Positions 41,658 to 49,301 of a stretch of DNA of 64,000 nucleotides are shown one piece after another; the first letter of the stretch is position 1, and each line of letters opens with the position of its first letter. Origin of the DNA: Leptolinea sp964446955 (lineage in GTDB: Bacteria > Chloroflexota > Anaerolineae > Anaerolineales > Anaerolineaceae); NCBI GenBank assembly GCA_964446955.1, contig CAYUQJ010000004.1, forward strand, positions 124,001-188,000, in the 5' to 3' direction. The translations under genes and the position numbers were made by a program. The notes under the pieces were generated by a model, which searched no databases, was not told the origin of the DNA, and was given only the letters and a program-made list of their open reading frames with translations.

Positions 41658-42648
41658 GAGTATACCTATGGTCTGGATCATTTTTGTTCTAACTGCCGGT
41701 GCGATCGTAGTAGCCGCCGATCAACTGGCAAAATCCGGCGATATCATCGCCATCCGCACCGGCCTTGGCCGGATGCTCATCGGGTTGTTATTGCTGGCAG
41801 GCGCCACTTCGCTACCGGAAGTGTTGACATCCATCAGTTCCTTGAGCCAGAACTCCCCTGACCTGGCCGCAGGCAACCTGTTGGGCAGCAATGGCTTCAA
41901 TATGCTGTTGCTGGCCATAGTGGATATTTCCAACCGCAATCAACGCATCCTCCGCAAGGCAATTCTTCGTCACGCGCTTTCAGGCAGCCTTGCCGTTTTT
42001 TTGATCGGGATCGTTGTTTTCTTTATGCTTGCTGACATCCCTCTGCAAATCGGATGGGTCGGAATGGACAGCCTGCTCATTATCACCATTTACATCCTTG
42101 GAGTCTGGCTGATCCAGAGTAACGCGAACCACCATGTCACCTCCGACGAAGAAATCGAAATACCGGAAGACACACCCACATTAAAACGAGGGATTGCCGG
42201 CTTTACCATTGCAGCTGTCGCTCTTGTCATAGTGACACCGATCATGGTACGCAGCGCGAATGAGATCGCCGAAATCACCGGATTGGGAGCCACATTCATC
42301 GGTACCACGCTGGTTGCCCTGGTAACCTCGTTACCCGAATTGGTGACCACCATAGCCGCCATCAGGATTGGGGCTGCCGATATGGCCATCGGCAACCTGT
42401 TCGGGAGCAACATGTTCAATATGTTCGCCGTCGGCCTGACCGACTTCTTCTTCACCGAGGGACGCTTTCTGGCTGCGATCGATCCCTCTTTTCTGCTTGT
42501 TGGTATGGTCGGCCTGGTCCTCACCGGTATTGGTTTGATCGGTAATCTGGCAAAATTGGAAAAAAGGGTATGGCATTTCGAAATTGATTCAACATTGATG
42601 ATCCTTACATACATCGGGTGCCTCTGGCTTCTTTATCTTCGAAGCTGA
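41647..42648 (+). CDS. CaCA-family sodium/calcium exchanger
   Basis: A 333-residue membrane protein with about ten hydrophobic segments and the two alpha repeats of cation/Ca2+ exchangers: GATSLPEVLTSISSLSQNSPDLAAGNLLGSNGFN (about 57-90) and VTSLPELVTTIAAIRIGAADMAIGNLFGSNMFN (about 220-255), each with the ion-ligating Glu/Asp and GN.LGSN elements. The acidic loop between the halves (SDEEIEIPEDTP) could be regulatory. Start at 41647 overlaps the PII-like gene; a second ATG at 41668 is possible. A terminator follows. Confidence 0.9.
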   Translation: MGIESIPMVWIIFVLTAGAIVVAADQLAKSGDIIAIRTGLGRMLIGLLLLAGATSLPEVLTSISSLSQNSPDLAAGNLLGSNGFNMLLLAIVDISNRNQRILRKAILRHALSGSLAVFLIGIVVFFMLADIPLQIGWVGMDSLLIITIYILGVWLIQSNANHHVTSDEEIEIPEDTPTLKRGIAGFTIAAVALVIVTPIMVRSANEIAEITGLGATFIGTTLVALVTSLPELVTTIAAIRIGAADMAIGNLFGSNMFNMFAVGLTDFFFTEGRFLAAIDPSFLLVGMVGLVLTGIGLIGNLAKLEKRVWHFEIDSTLMILTYIGCLWLLYLRS

Positions 42649-42678
42649 CTCTTAACTCGATCCCCGGTAGATACACAC

Positions 42679-42738
42679 ATCGGGTTGAAGGAACTTTCGT
42701 TTTGCGAAATGCTTTCCTCAACCCGATTTCTTTTTTTG
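42679..42738 (+). terminator. Terminator of the PII-like/exchanger operon
   Basis: ATCGGGTTGA...TCAACCCGAT with an inner TTTCG/CGAAA stem, then TTTCTTTTTTTG. Confidence 0.8.
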
Positions 42739-42780
42739 TAAAGCATTTCCTATGATTGTATAAGTCTCAAAAACTGCCTC

Positions 42781-42809
42781 TTGACATACTGTATATCATA
42801 CAGTATTAA
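42781..42809 (+). promoter_or_regulatory. padR promoter with palindromic operator in the spacer
   Basis: TTGACA (42781-42786) and TATTAA (42804-42809) are 17 nt apart. The spacer is filled by the perfect palindrome TACTGTAT-ATC-ATACAGTA (42787-42805), the kind of site PadR dimers bind, so binding would shut off the promoter. Confidence 0.75.
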
Positions 42810-42829
42810 ATCTGCAAGGATATAATATT

Positions 42830-43192
42830 ATGAACGATATAGGATTAGAAAACATATCATTGGAAATGCGGCGCGGGGTGATCGTACTCGCGGTGCTCAA
42901 CCTGTTACGGCGGGAAGAATATGGCTATTCCGTACTCAAGTTGCTTTCTGATAACGGGTTGAGTGTCGACCAGGGGACTTTGTACCCACTCTTACGACGT
43001 ATGGAAGGTCAGGGGCTTCTTCAATCCGCCTGGCGCGTGGAAGAGGCCCGCCCACGCCGGTATTACATTATCAGCGATCAGGGACGCAAAGCTCTGCCGC
43101 AATTACAACAGGAATGGGACACCATTGTCACCGCTCTGCAAAAAATTACACAAGTGACATCTGAACAGGAAGGCAAGAATGAATCTAATTGA
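42830..43192 (+). CDS. PadR family transcriptional regulator
   Basis: A 120-residue winged-helix repressor: RRGVIVLAVLNLLRREEYGYSVLKLLSDNGLSVDQGTLYPLLRRMEGQGLLQSAWRVEEARPRRYYIISDQGRKAL is the complete PadR DNA-binding core with the recognition helix in GTLYPLLRRME. AAGGA lies 9 nt before the ATG. It overlaps the HAAS membrane protein gene by 14 nt. The palindrome between its -35 and -10 points to autorepression. Inducer unknown. Confidence 0.93.
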   Translation: MNDIGLENISLEMRRGVIVLAVLNLLRREEYGYSVLKLLSDNGLSVDQGTLYPLLRRMEGQGLLQSAWRVEEARPRRYYIISDQGRKALPQLQQEWDTIVTALQKITQVTSEQEGKNESN

Positions 43193-44174
43193 TAAATATA
43201 TCGAGCAGGTGGGAGAAAACCTGCCTGCCAAAGACCGCGAAGACATCAAAAAGGAAATCCGCTCCATACTGGAAGATACCCTGGAAAACCGCAGCCAGCA
43301 GGAAAACCGCCCGGTTGATGAAGTCATGATGATTTCCGTATTGAAGGAATTTGGAACGCCCCGAAAAATGGCCGAAGCCTATATGCCTCCCCGATACCTG
43401 ATAGGGCCGAGATTGTTTCCAACTTTTTTGATGGTAACCAAGATCGTCCTGGGTATCGTTCTGCTGGTTGGTATTGTTACCACATCAGTGACCTTATTCC
43501 AACAACCGCTTACCCTGGAATCGGCGTTTGAATTAGTCTTAAAAAGATTGCTTGAACTTCTGGGATCAATGCTTTCCGTGTTGGGGAATATTGTTTTTGT
43601 GTTCGCCATAATAGAATGGGCTTTTTCAAAAGAAAAATCCATAAACGAAGAAAATTGGGACCCTAAAAGCCTGGAAGGCGAAGAAAACCGGGATGAGATC
43701 AAACCGTGGAGTCAGGTTCCGGATATTGCACTGACAATTTTTACCCTGTTATTCTTCAATCTATTTGCCATCAAACTCGGGGCCTATTTCAATGACGCGT
43801 CCGGTATATCGGTGTTCATCCCCGCGCTTTCCCCGGTCTTTTTTACCTACCTACCCTGGTTCAATACCATCTGGGTTCTGGGATTGGGTTTGAATTTTGC
43901 CCTCATCCGCATAGGCAAGTGGCAGCCCTGGAGCCGCTGGTTTCAGGTCGGCCTGGATGTAATGAGCCTGATCGTACTGATCCTGATGGCAAGCGGCCCA
44001 TCGATCATCGCGCCGGCAACTGACAATTTTTCGACGTACGGGGTTACCGGTTCACAGATCGCCGGTATCTACACCGGGCTGGCGATCGGGATCAAAGCCT
44101 TGTTGATCATTTTGATCATTGTATTTATCTACGATATCGGTGAAACTGTTTACAGGATATTCCGCAAGAAATAA
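43179..44174 (+). CDS. HAAS-domain membrane protein paired with PadR
   Basis: The 331-residue protein has an N-terminal HAAS-type helical domain (residues 1-70: LIDKYIEQVGENLPAKDREDIKKEIRSILEDTLE...VLKEFGTPRKMAEAYMPPRYLIGP) followed by about six membrane segments. HAAS proteins are typically encoded right after padR genes, and the domain is thought to pass a membrane signal to the regulator. Here the start lies inside the padR 3' end, so the two are translated together. Confidence 0.82.
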   Translation: MNLIDKYIEQVGENLPAKDREDIKKEIRSILEDTLENRSQQENRPVDEVMMISVLKEFGTPRKMAEAYMPPRYLIGPRLFPTFLMVTKIVLGIVLLVGIVTTSVTLFQQPLTLESAFELVLKRLLELLGSMLSVLGNIVFVFAIIEWAFSKEKSINEENWDPKSLEGEENRDEIKPWSQVPDIALTIFTLLFFNLFAIKLGAYFNDASGISVFIPALSPVFFTYLPWFNTIWVLGLGLNFALIRIGKWQPWSRWFQVGLDVMSLIVLILMASGPSIIAPATDNFSTYGVTGSQIAGIYTGLAIGIKALLIILIIVFIYDIGETVYRIFRKK

Positions 44175-44214
44175 GAAAGAATGAAATCCTTGTTTTGAAC
44201 CCATCAGAGATTCA

Positions 44215-44724
44215 ATGAACATACGCAAAGCAACACCACAGGACAATTTTTTACTGGCAAACCTGGGAGCCCGCACCTTCGCGGACTCCTTTGGTGCTGA
44301 TAACACACCCGAAGATATGGCCGACTATCTGAAAGGGTCATTCTCACCGGAAAAGCAGGCTGCCGAACTGGCTGAAGAGGGAACCACATTTCTCATCGCC
44401 GAAATTGATGGCCAGCCTGTTGGATATACCCGATTACGGCAGGATCCTCCGCCGGACTGTGTTACAGGGTTACACCCGATCGAGATCGTCCGTCTGTATG
44501 CCGTCAAAGAATGGATCGGCCGCGGCGTGGGAGCGGCTCTCATGCAGGCCAGTCTGGACGAGGCCGCACGAACAGGACACGACATCATCTGGTTGGATGT
44601 GTGGGAAAAGAATCCACGTGCCATCGCGTTCTACCAGAAATGGGGGTTTCAAAAAGTCGGAGAACAGGGATTCCAGTTGGGGAGCGATCTACAAAACGAT
44701 TGGATTATGGCCCGGCAAGTGTAA
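44215..44724 (+). CDS. GNAT family N-acetyltransferase
   Basis: A 169-residue single GNAT domain: IRKATPQDNFLLANLGARTFADSFG at the N-terminus, the acetyl-CoA loop in VKEWIGRGVGAALMQASLDEA, and the C-terminal IWLDVWEKNPRAIAFYQKWGFQKVGEQGF. The overall pattern is close to protein or polyamine acetyltransferases of the RimI-like group. The ribosome site is weak. Forty nt after the HAAS gene, so possibly cotranscribed. Substrate unknown. Confidence 0.88.
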   Translation: MNIRKATPQDNFLLANLGARTFADSFGADNTPEDMADYLKGSFSPEKQAAELAEEGTTFLIAEIDGQPVGYTRLRQDPPPDCVTGLHPIEIVRLYAVKEWIGRGVGAALMQASLDEAARTGHDIIWLDVWEKNPRAIAFYQKWGFQKVGEQGFQLGSDLQNDWIMARQV

Positions 44725-44890
44725 TCGGACATATCCTCTAAACGGTCTGACCGGATTTATTTTTTCTTATTATCAACCCGATCCTTATATATGACCTATC
44801 CGGTATTTATCAGATAATTGGTATAATATTCCTTCGCATTCAAAATCTTTGTGTTTATCAATAACCGCATGCCGGGAGGAAAGAGAAAAC

Positions 44891-45289
44891 ATGCCGCTTT
44901 TCAATTTTGACGCCGAATTCAAGTTAGGTATTCCGCAGATTGACGATGAGCACGAGCGGCTAATAAACATGCTGAATGATATGCACAACCTTTTGCGTTC
45001 CAATGAAAAAGAAAAAGCGTTACATATCTTCCGTGAAACCATGCTGGCGTATGTGGTGGAACATTTCGCGCACGAGGAAGATTTTATGAAAAAGATCGGC
45101 TATCCACAGGTTGACGAGCACGCGCAAATCCATGCGAATTTCAGACGCTCCATGGAAGCTGAGATACAAAAAATTGATGCCATGGATGAAGCAGCCTTCC
45201 GTACAGCCATGACCGACACCTACACCTGGATCATCAATCATATCGGGAAGACGGATAGAAAATATGTCGGTTTCAATCAGCAGAAATAA
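44891..45289 (+). CDS. Bacteriohemerythrin 1
   Basis: A 132-residue four-helix di-iron oxygen-binding protein. All ligands are present: H21, H58, E62, H77, H81, H117 and D122. Such proteins bind O2 for storage, transport or sensing, fitting an anaerobe or microaerophile. The ATG at 44891 is chosen because family homology starts there and GGGAGG lies upstream; the frame is open 14 codons earlier. A TATAAT at 44822-44827 is a likely -10. A paralog follows immediately. Confidence 0.92.
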   Translation: MPLFNFDAEFKLGIPQIDDEHERLINMLNDMHNLLRSNEKEKALHIFRETMLAYVVEHFAHEEDFMKKIGYPQVDEHAQIHANFRRSMEAEIQKIDAMDEAAFRTAMTDTYTWIINHIGKTDRKYVGFNQQK

Positions 45290-45342
45290 ATACTAGTAGT
45301 ATAAAACTTGTCTCCACACGGGGCAAAAACAGGGAGAACACC

Positions 45343-45750
45343 TTGAACAACCAGCTTTTTGATTTTGAAAAAGAATTTAAGTTTGGGATAGAAGAAATAG
45401 ACGGACAACATGCCAGCCTGGTCAATATGATCGCCGAGATACAGACCATGTTCAGAGAAAACAGGAAGGAAGAAGCCGCCCGGTATTTCTTTGAAACCAT
45501 GTCACATTATTTGACCGATCACTTTTCCCATGAGGAATCATTCATGGAAAAGATCGGGTTTCCCCATTTGGAAGAGCACCGAAAAGTTCACGCGAATTTT
45601 CGGAAAAATATGGAGAAATCGTTTGAGTTGATCTCAAAAGGGGATGAATCCGCTTTTCGTGACGCCTTATCAGACGTTTACTTATGGATCCTCACGCACA
45701 TCGGAAAAACAGATCGTAAATACGCGGATTTTTACAAAACCAATTCATAG
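45343..45750 (+). CDS. Bacteriohemerythrin 2 (TTG start)
   Basis: A 135-residue paralog of the preceding protein with the complete ligand set H23, H60, E64, H79, H83, H119 and D124. The two share the same layout, including the C-terminal HIGKTDRKY, but differ in many surface residues, so the duplication is not recent. The start is a TTG at 45343, 6 nt after GGGAG; no ATG is available near the N-terminus. A bidirectional terminator follows. Confidence 0.9.
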   Translation: MNNQLFDFEKEFKFGIEEIDGQHASLVNMIAEIQTMFRENRKEEAARYFFETMSHYLTDHFSHEESFMEKIGFPHLEEHRKVHANFRKNMEKSFELISKGDESAFRDALSDVYLWILTHIGKTDRKYADFYKTNS

Positions 45751-45760
45751 AAAGCAATAA

Positions 45761-45793
45761 AAAAAACCACAGGTTTTTCACCTGTGGTTTTTT
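45761..45793. terminator. Bidirectional terminator
   Basis: AAAAAACCACAGGT (45761-45774) and ACCTGTGGTTTTTT (45780-45793) form a 14-bp A/T-flanked stem between the convergent hemerythrin and baeRF genes. Confidence 0.88.
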
Positions 45794-45805
45794 TCTAGAA
45801 GTAAT

Positions 45806-46906
45806 TCAATAGCGTAGTATCGCGCCGATATTGCCGGCTTTTTCAAAATCCGGGTTGGTTCGCACAACCTCCACTTCACCACCGGACCGCATCACCTCGT
45901 TTACAGCCAGTTCAACCCCGTCATTAACCGGAACAATCTTCCCTCCGCAGTATTTGCACTTCGGGTTGGAGTGCAGAGTTAACCTGCCACAACCGGTACA
46001 ACGGTGAGCGGATTGATGGAATCCCTCTGATACAACCAGGGTTTGCACCCGGCTCTGTGATACAGCCTGAAATGTGTTTTCCAGCCCGATCTCGGCTCCG
46101 GCATGTTTCGCAGCCCGTCCAATCACAGTGCGTACCATCTGAAGATCGCGAGAGGCTTCAGCCTCTTTTCCGATCTGCATGGATTTTGACAGCACTTCCG
46201 CGTGTGTGGCAGTCATACTCATGGCAAAAGTACCAATGATCAGGCTTTGCCAGGCTTTCGGTAATTGGGTTTTAAAAAGGGCAATATTGTCGTCGGTTCC
46301 ACCGATAACTATTCGCCGGATGTGTTTTTCTTCAAAGAAATGTGTGGCAAAAGCGGCAATCTCCTTCATATTTCGCTCTACCACCTCATCTTCATAATTC
46401 GTCTGTCCGGCAGTACCACCCCGCTGACCGGCAATTGATGAAGCGCCACCGCGTTTCGTGTGCTTTACCAGCTCACCCAGAACGCCCTCCTGTTCCACCA
46501 GATCCCCCAGGTGAAAATGAAATACTCTCGCACCCTGACGGTCTACCAATATCACACCATAACCTCCGTAAAGGTCAAAGATATCAGCCAGGGGTTTTAT
46601 GGCAAATTGATTACCGGTAAAAATCTGGTCACGCACCGGTACACCGAGCGAGACCGTTCTAAAAAACCCTTCCGCTTTGCAGGAAAAAACCGCAATTCCC
46701 TTCCCGGCAAAAAGGTGATTCGTCTCAACATAATCCAGAACCGTCTTCACATCCTGTTCCAGCTCAACATCCTTCAACAACATTCGCAGCCGTAACTTTA
46801 TCGTATCCGCATTTCCCACGGCAGGATCAGTGTTCAGGTACACGGTCAGCGCGGGAGATTTGGTGGTAATACCGGCCATTTCTTTTAACTGGTGATCCGT
46901 AAACAT
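45806..46906 (-). CDS. Bacterial eRF1-like (baeRF) family protein
   Basis: The 366-residue protein resembles bacterial relatives of archaeal/eukaryotic release factor 1: a middle domain (about 120-260) with YGGYGVILVDRQGARVFHFHLGDL, HTKRGGASSIAGQRGG and HIRRIVIGGTDDNIALFKTQLP, and a C-terminal domain with a Cys4 zinc ribbon (CTGCG...CKYCGG). The basic 'KRGGASS.AGQR' loop sits where eRF1 carries its catalytic GGQ. These proteins are thought to act on ribosomes, perhaps in rescue or dormancy, but the role is not established. GGAGG precedes the ATG at 46906. Confidence 0.78.
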   Translation of the reverse strand: MFTDHQLKEMAGITTKSPALTVYLNTDPAVGNADTIKLRLRMLLKDVELEQDVKTVLDYVETNHLFAGKGIAVFSCKAEGFFRTVSLGVPVRDQIFTGNQFAIKPLADIFDLYGGYGVILVDRQGARVFHFHLGDLVEQEGVLGELVKHTKRGGASSIAGQRGGTAGQTNYEDEVVERNMKEIAAFATHFFEEKHIRRIVIGGTDDNIALFKTQLPKAWQSLIIGTFAMSMTATHAEVLSKSMQIGKEAEASRDLQMVRTVIGRAAKHAGAEIGLENTFQAVSQSRVQTLVVSEGFHQSAHRCTGCGRLTLHSNPKCKYCGGKIVPVNDGVELAVNEVMRSGGEVEVVRTNPDFEKAGNIGAILRY

Positions 46907-46965
46907 GAAAGCCTCCTCTAATGAGATGGTTGGATCAAATTGGGTGCGGCGTGCACTCAATTGTG

Positions 46966-48138
46966 TCAGGGGCGTTTACCCAGAGTCAACGTGAACTCCT
47001 TCTCCTCATTATTCCGAATTACCCGGACTATGATCGAATCGCCCGGGCTTTTATTGGTCATGATATAGCTCATCAGATCGCCAAATACGCGAACCGGACG
47101 GCCATCCACCGCGATGATCAAGTCGCCACCACCCATCAAACCACGTATGCGGGTGGCTGTGTGGCCGCCTATAAGACCGGCATTATCCGCCGGACTGTCC
47201 TCCATTACATCAATCAGATACGCGCCCGAAGTGGTGGTCAGGCCCAACTCTTCCCGTTCCAACAAGCTCAAATCACCACCGGGCGGGGTTGATATCCCAA
47301 TATACGGGTACTCATAGGAACCCTGCGCAATTAATACCGGGACAACCCGCTTGAGAATATTGACCGATATGGCAAACCCGATTCCACTGTTTACCGGGTC
47401 GCCATCAGAATTTGTTCCGGTGGTTCGGATGGAGCGGTTCAACCCGATCACTTCTCCATTCAGGTTCAACAGGGGGCCGCCTGAATTACCCGGGTTGATC
47501 GAAGCGTCCGTTTGCAGCATATCACCGGCAGAGTAGAAGCTGCCGTCTTCTGTCTGACGCAACGAATCCATCGTCCGTCCCTTGGCCGAGATGATTCCCA
47601 TTGTCATCGTGCCATTCAATCCGAATGGATTACCGATAGCTACGACCGTTTGACCCACTTTCACCAGATCAGAATCTCCCAAAGGGAGTGGATGCAGTTG
47701 ATCTTGTGGAGCATCCACTTTGATCACTGCCAGATCAGAATCCAGGTCAATGGCTTTGATGTCCCCCCGGGTCTTATACCCGCTGGGGAAATCCACTTCC
47801 AGATCTGTTGCGCCCTGCACAACATGGTAATTGGTCACCACATAACCATCGGAATTGAAGATAAACCCGGACCCCAGACCACTTCCGGTTTCCCCCACCT
47901 GTTGAATAAGAACCACACCAGGACTTACAGTGTCATAAAGACGAACCAAAAGATCCTGATCGGCCTTAACATTCGGATTAACTGCCGAGACAGGTATTAC
48001 CGCCGCGGTAGGATCGGCCAGGGTGGGCAGTGGTTCCACTCCATTCTGGGATACCATGGGCATTTTGTATGTGAATTGACACGCCACCATGCTGAATGCC
48101 AGAACCACGGTAACAAAAATGATCTTTAAAAAGCGCAT
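46966..48138 (-). CDS. HtrA/DegP-type serine protease, lipoprotein
   Basis: Envelope quality-control protease of 390 residues. The signal peptide ends in the lipobox MVAC, so it is anchored outside. The trypsin-like domain has His in GYVVTNYHVVQ, Asp in DSDLAVIKVD and Ser in NPGNSGGPLL. A C-terminal PDZ domain (about 285-385: LIDVMEDSPADNAGLIGGHTATRIRGLMGGGDLIIAVDGRPVRVFGDLMSYI) binds unfolded C-termini. AGGA precedes the ATG at 48138. Next to a dnaJ-type gene on the same strand, consistent with a stress group. Confidence 0.93.
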   Translation of the reverse strand: MRFLKIIFVTVVLAFSMVACQFTYKMPMVSQNGVEPLPTLADPTAAVIPVSAVNPNVKADQDLLVRLYDTVSPGVVLIQQVGETGSGLGSGFIFNSDGYVVTNYHVVQGATDLEVDFPSGYKTRGDIKAIDLDSDLAVIKVDAPQDQLHPLPLGDSDLVKVGQTVVAIGNPFGLNGTMTMGIISAKGRTMDSLRQTEDGSFYSAGDMLQTDASINPGNSGGPLLNLNGEVIGLNRSIRTTGTNSDGDPVNSGIGFAISVNILKRVVPVLIAQGSYEYPYIGISTPPGGDLSLLEREELGLTTTSGAYLIDVMEDSPADNAGLIGGHTATRIRGLMGGGDLIIAVDGRPVRVFGDLMSYIMTNKSPGDSIIVRVIRNNEEKEFTLTLGKRP

Positions 48139-48162
48139 GAAATATCCTGAAAACCGCTAATT

Positions 48163-49128
48163 CTATTTCTCTTTGGAAAGCTGTTCAAACAAGTCTCTCT
48201 GCTTGGCTGAAAGGGTCTTGGGTAACTGCACCTTCACTTTCGCATAAAGATCACCAAAATTTTGCGGATTCCGCAATCGGGGCATCCCTCTGCCGGCCAG
48301 CCGGAATGTTTGTCCGGGTTGAGTGCCTGACGGAATTTTTAACATCACATTTCCAGATAGTGTACCAACATTGATCTGTCCTCCCAATACGGCTGTATAA
48401 AGATCAATGGCCACTTCACTATGCAAATCATCGCCCTTGCGTTCAAACCGGGAATCCGGGAGCATATCGATCACAAGGTAAATATCCTGTTTCAGTCCAT
48501 TCGAGCTATTGCCTGCAACCCTGACTTTTGTTCCACTACCGGCGCCCGGTGGAATCTTGACTTCCAGCCGGCGGTCATCAACCTGAAGAATACGCTGCGT
48601 TCCACGGAACGCCTCGTCCAGTGAAATAGACACATTCCGCTCGATGGTTCTGGGCGCGGCATGTCTTGGGTCAAGCCGGGTTGTCTGAGCCGTGGACGGG
48701 TTACTTCGGGGACCCTGTCTGGCCGCCCCGCCAGCCATTCCGCCAAATATCGCGTTAAAGAAATCAGAAAAGCCGCCGCCAAAAATATCTTCGAACCCGG
48801 TTGAATCCACACGGTACGTGGCTCCCCCACGCCCCGCCTGCTGTTGGGCCTGGTTGATCCAATCGTTCCAGTTAAAACCACCCTGAGCGCCTCCCCGCTG
48901 CCAGGAATTGTACGAATCTCCCAACTGGTCATAGCGGCTGCGCTTCTGTGGGTCGCTCAACACCTCATAGGCTTCGTTGATCTCTTTGAACTTATCTTCC
49001 GCCGTTTTATTACCCTGATTTCGGTCAGGGTGATATTTCATCGCGAGTTTTCTATAAACCTTTTTAATCTCATCCGCACTGGCAGAACGTTCCACCCCTA
49101 GTATTTTGTAATAATCTTTATAATCCAT
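48163..49128 (-). CDS. DnaJ-family co-chaperone, CbpA type
   Basis: A 321-residue Hsp40. The J domain (residues 3-70) has the HPD motif (YHPDRNQGNK) that activates DnaK. A Gly/Phe-rich region with AAR/QGPRSNPST follows, then the two C-terminal beta-sandwich domains (NVSISLDEAFRGTQRILQVDDRRLEVKIPPGAGSGTKVRV; LRGQINVGTL-like). There is no Cys-rich zinc finger, so it is the CbpA class. The ATG at 49128 has no Shine-Dalgarno; a TACAAT ends 6 nt upstream, suggesting leaderless translation. Upstream in-frame codons to 49164 lack homology. Confidence 0.92.
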   Translation of the reverse strand: MDYKDYYKILGVERSASADEIKKVYRKLAMKYHPDRNQGNKTAEDKFKEINEAYEVLSDPQKRSRYDQLGDSYNSWQRGGAQGGFNWNDWINQAQQQAGRGGATYRVDSTGFEDIFGGGFSDFFNAIFGGMAGGAARQGPRSNPSTAQTTRLDPRHAAPRTIERNVSISLDEAFRGTQRILQVDDRRLEVKIPPGAGSGTKVRVAGNSSNGLKQDIYLVIDMLPDSRFERKGDDLHSEVAIDLYTAVLGGQINVGTLSGNVMLKIPSGTQPGQTFRLAGRGMPRLRNPQNFGDLYAKVKVQLPKTLSAKQRDLFEQLSKEK

Positions 49129-49134
49129 AAAATT

Positions 49135-49140
49135 ATTGTA
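49135..49140 (-). promoter_or_regulatory. -10 hexamer placed for a leaderless dnaJ transcript
   Basis: TACAAT on the minus strand, then 6 nt, then ATG; no ribosome binding site. Confidence 0.45.
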
Positions 49141-49301
49141 TTCATTCCGATGATGGAAAGTCAAGAGATGCGGGGAATATCTTACGTAAAGTTAATGTAA
49201 GTTCCTTATCTCCACTTTTTCCGGTATGTCTGATGGTTATGTGCTATCATAAATGCTTGGATCAAGTGTTTTGCCTGATTTAGAATGACAAATTGGTCCA
49301 T

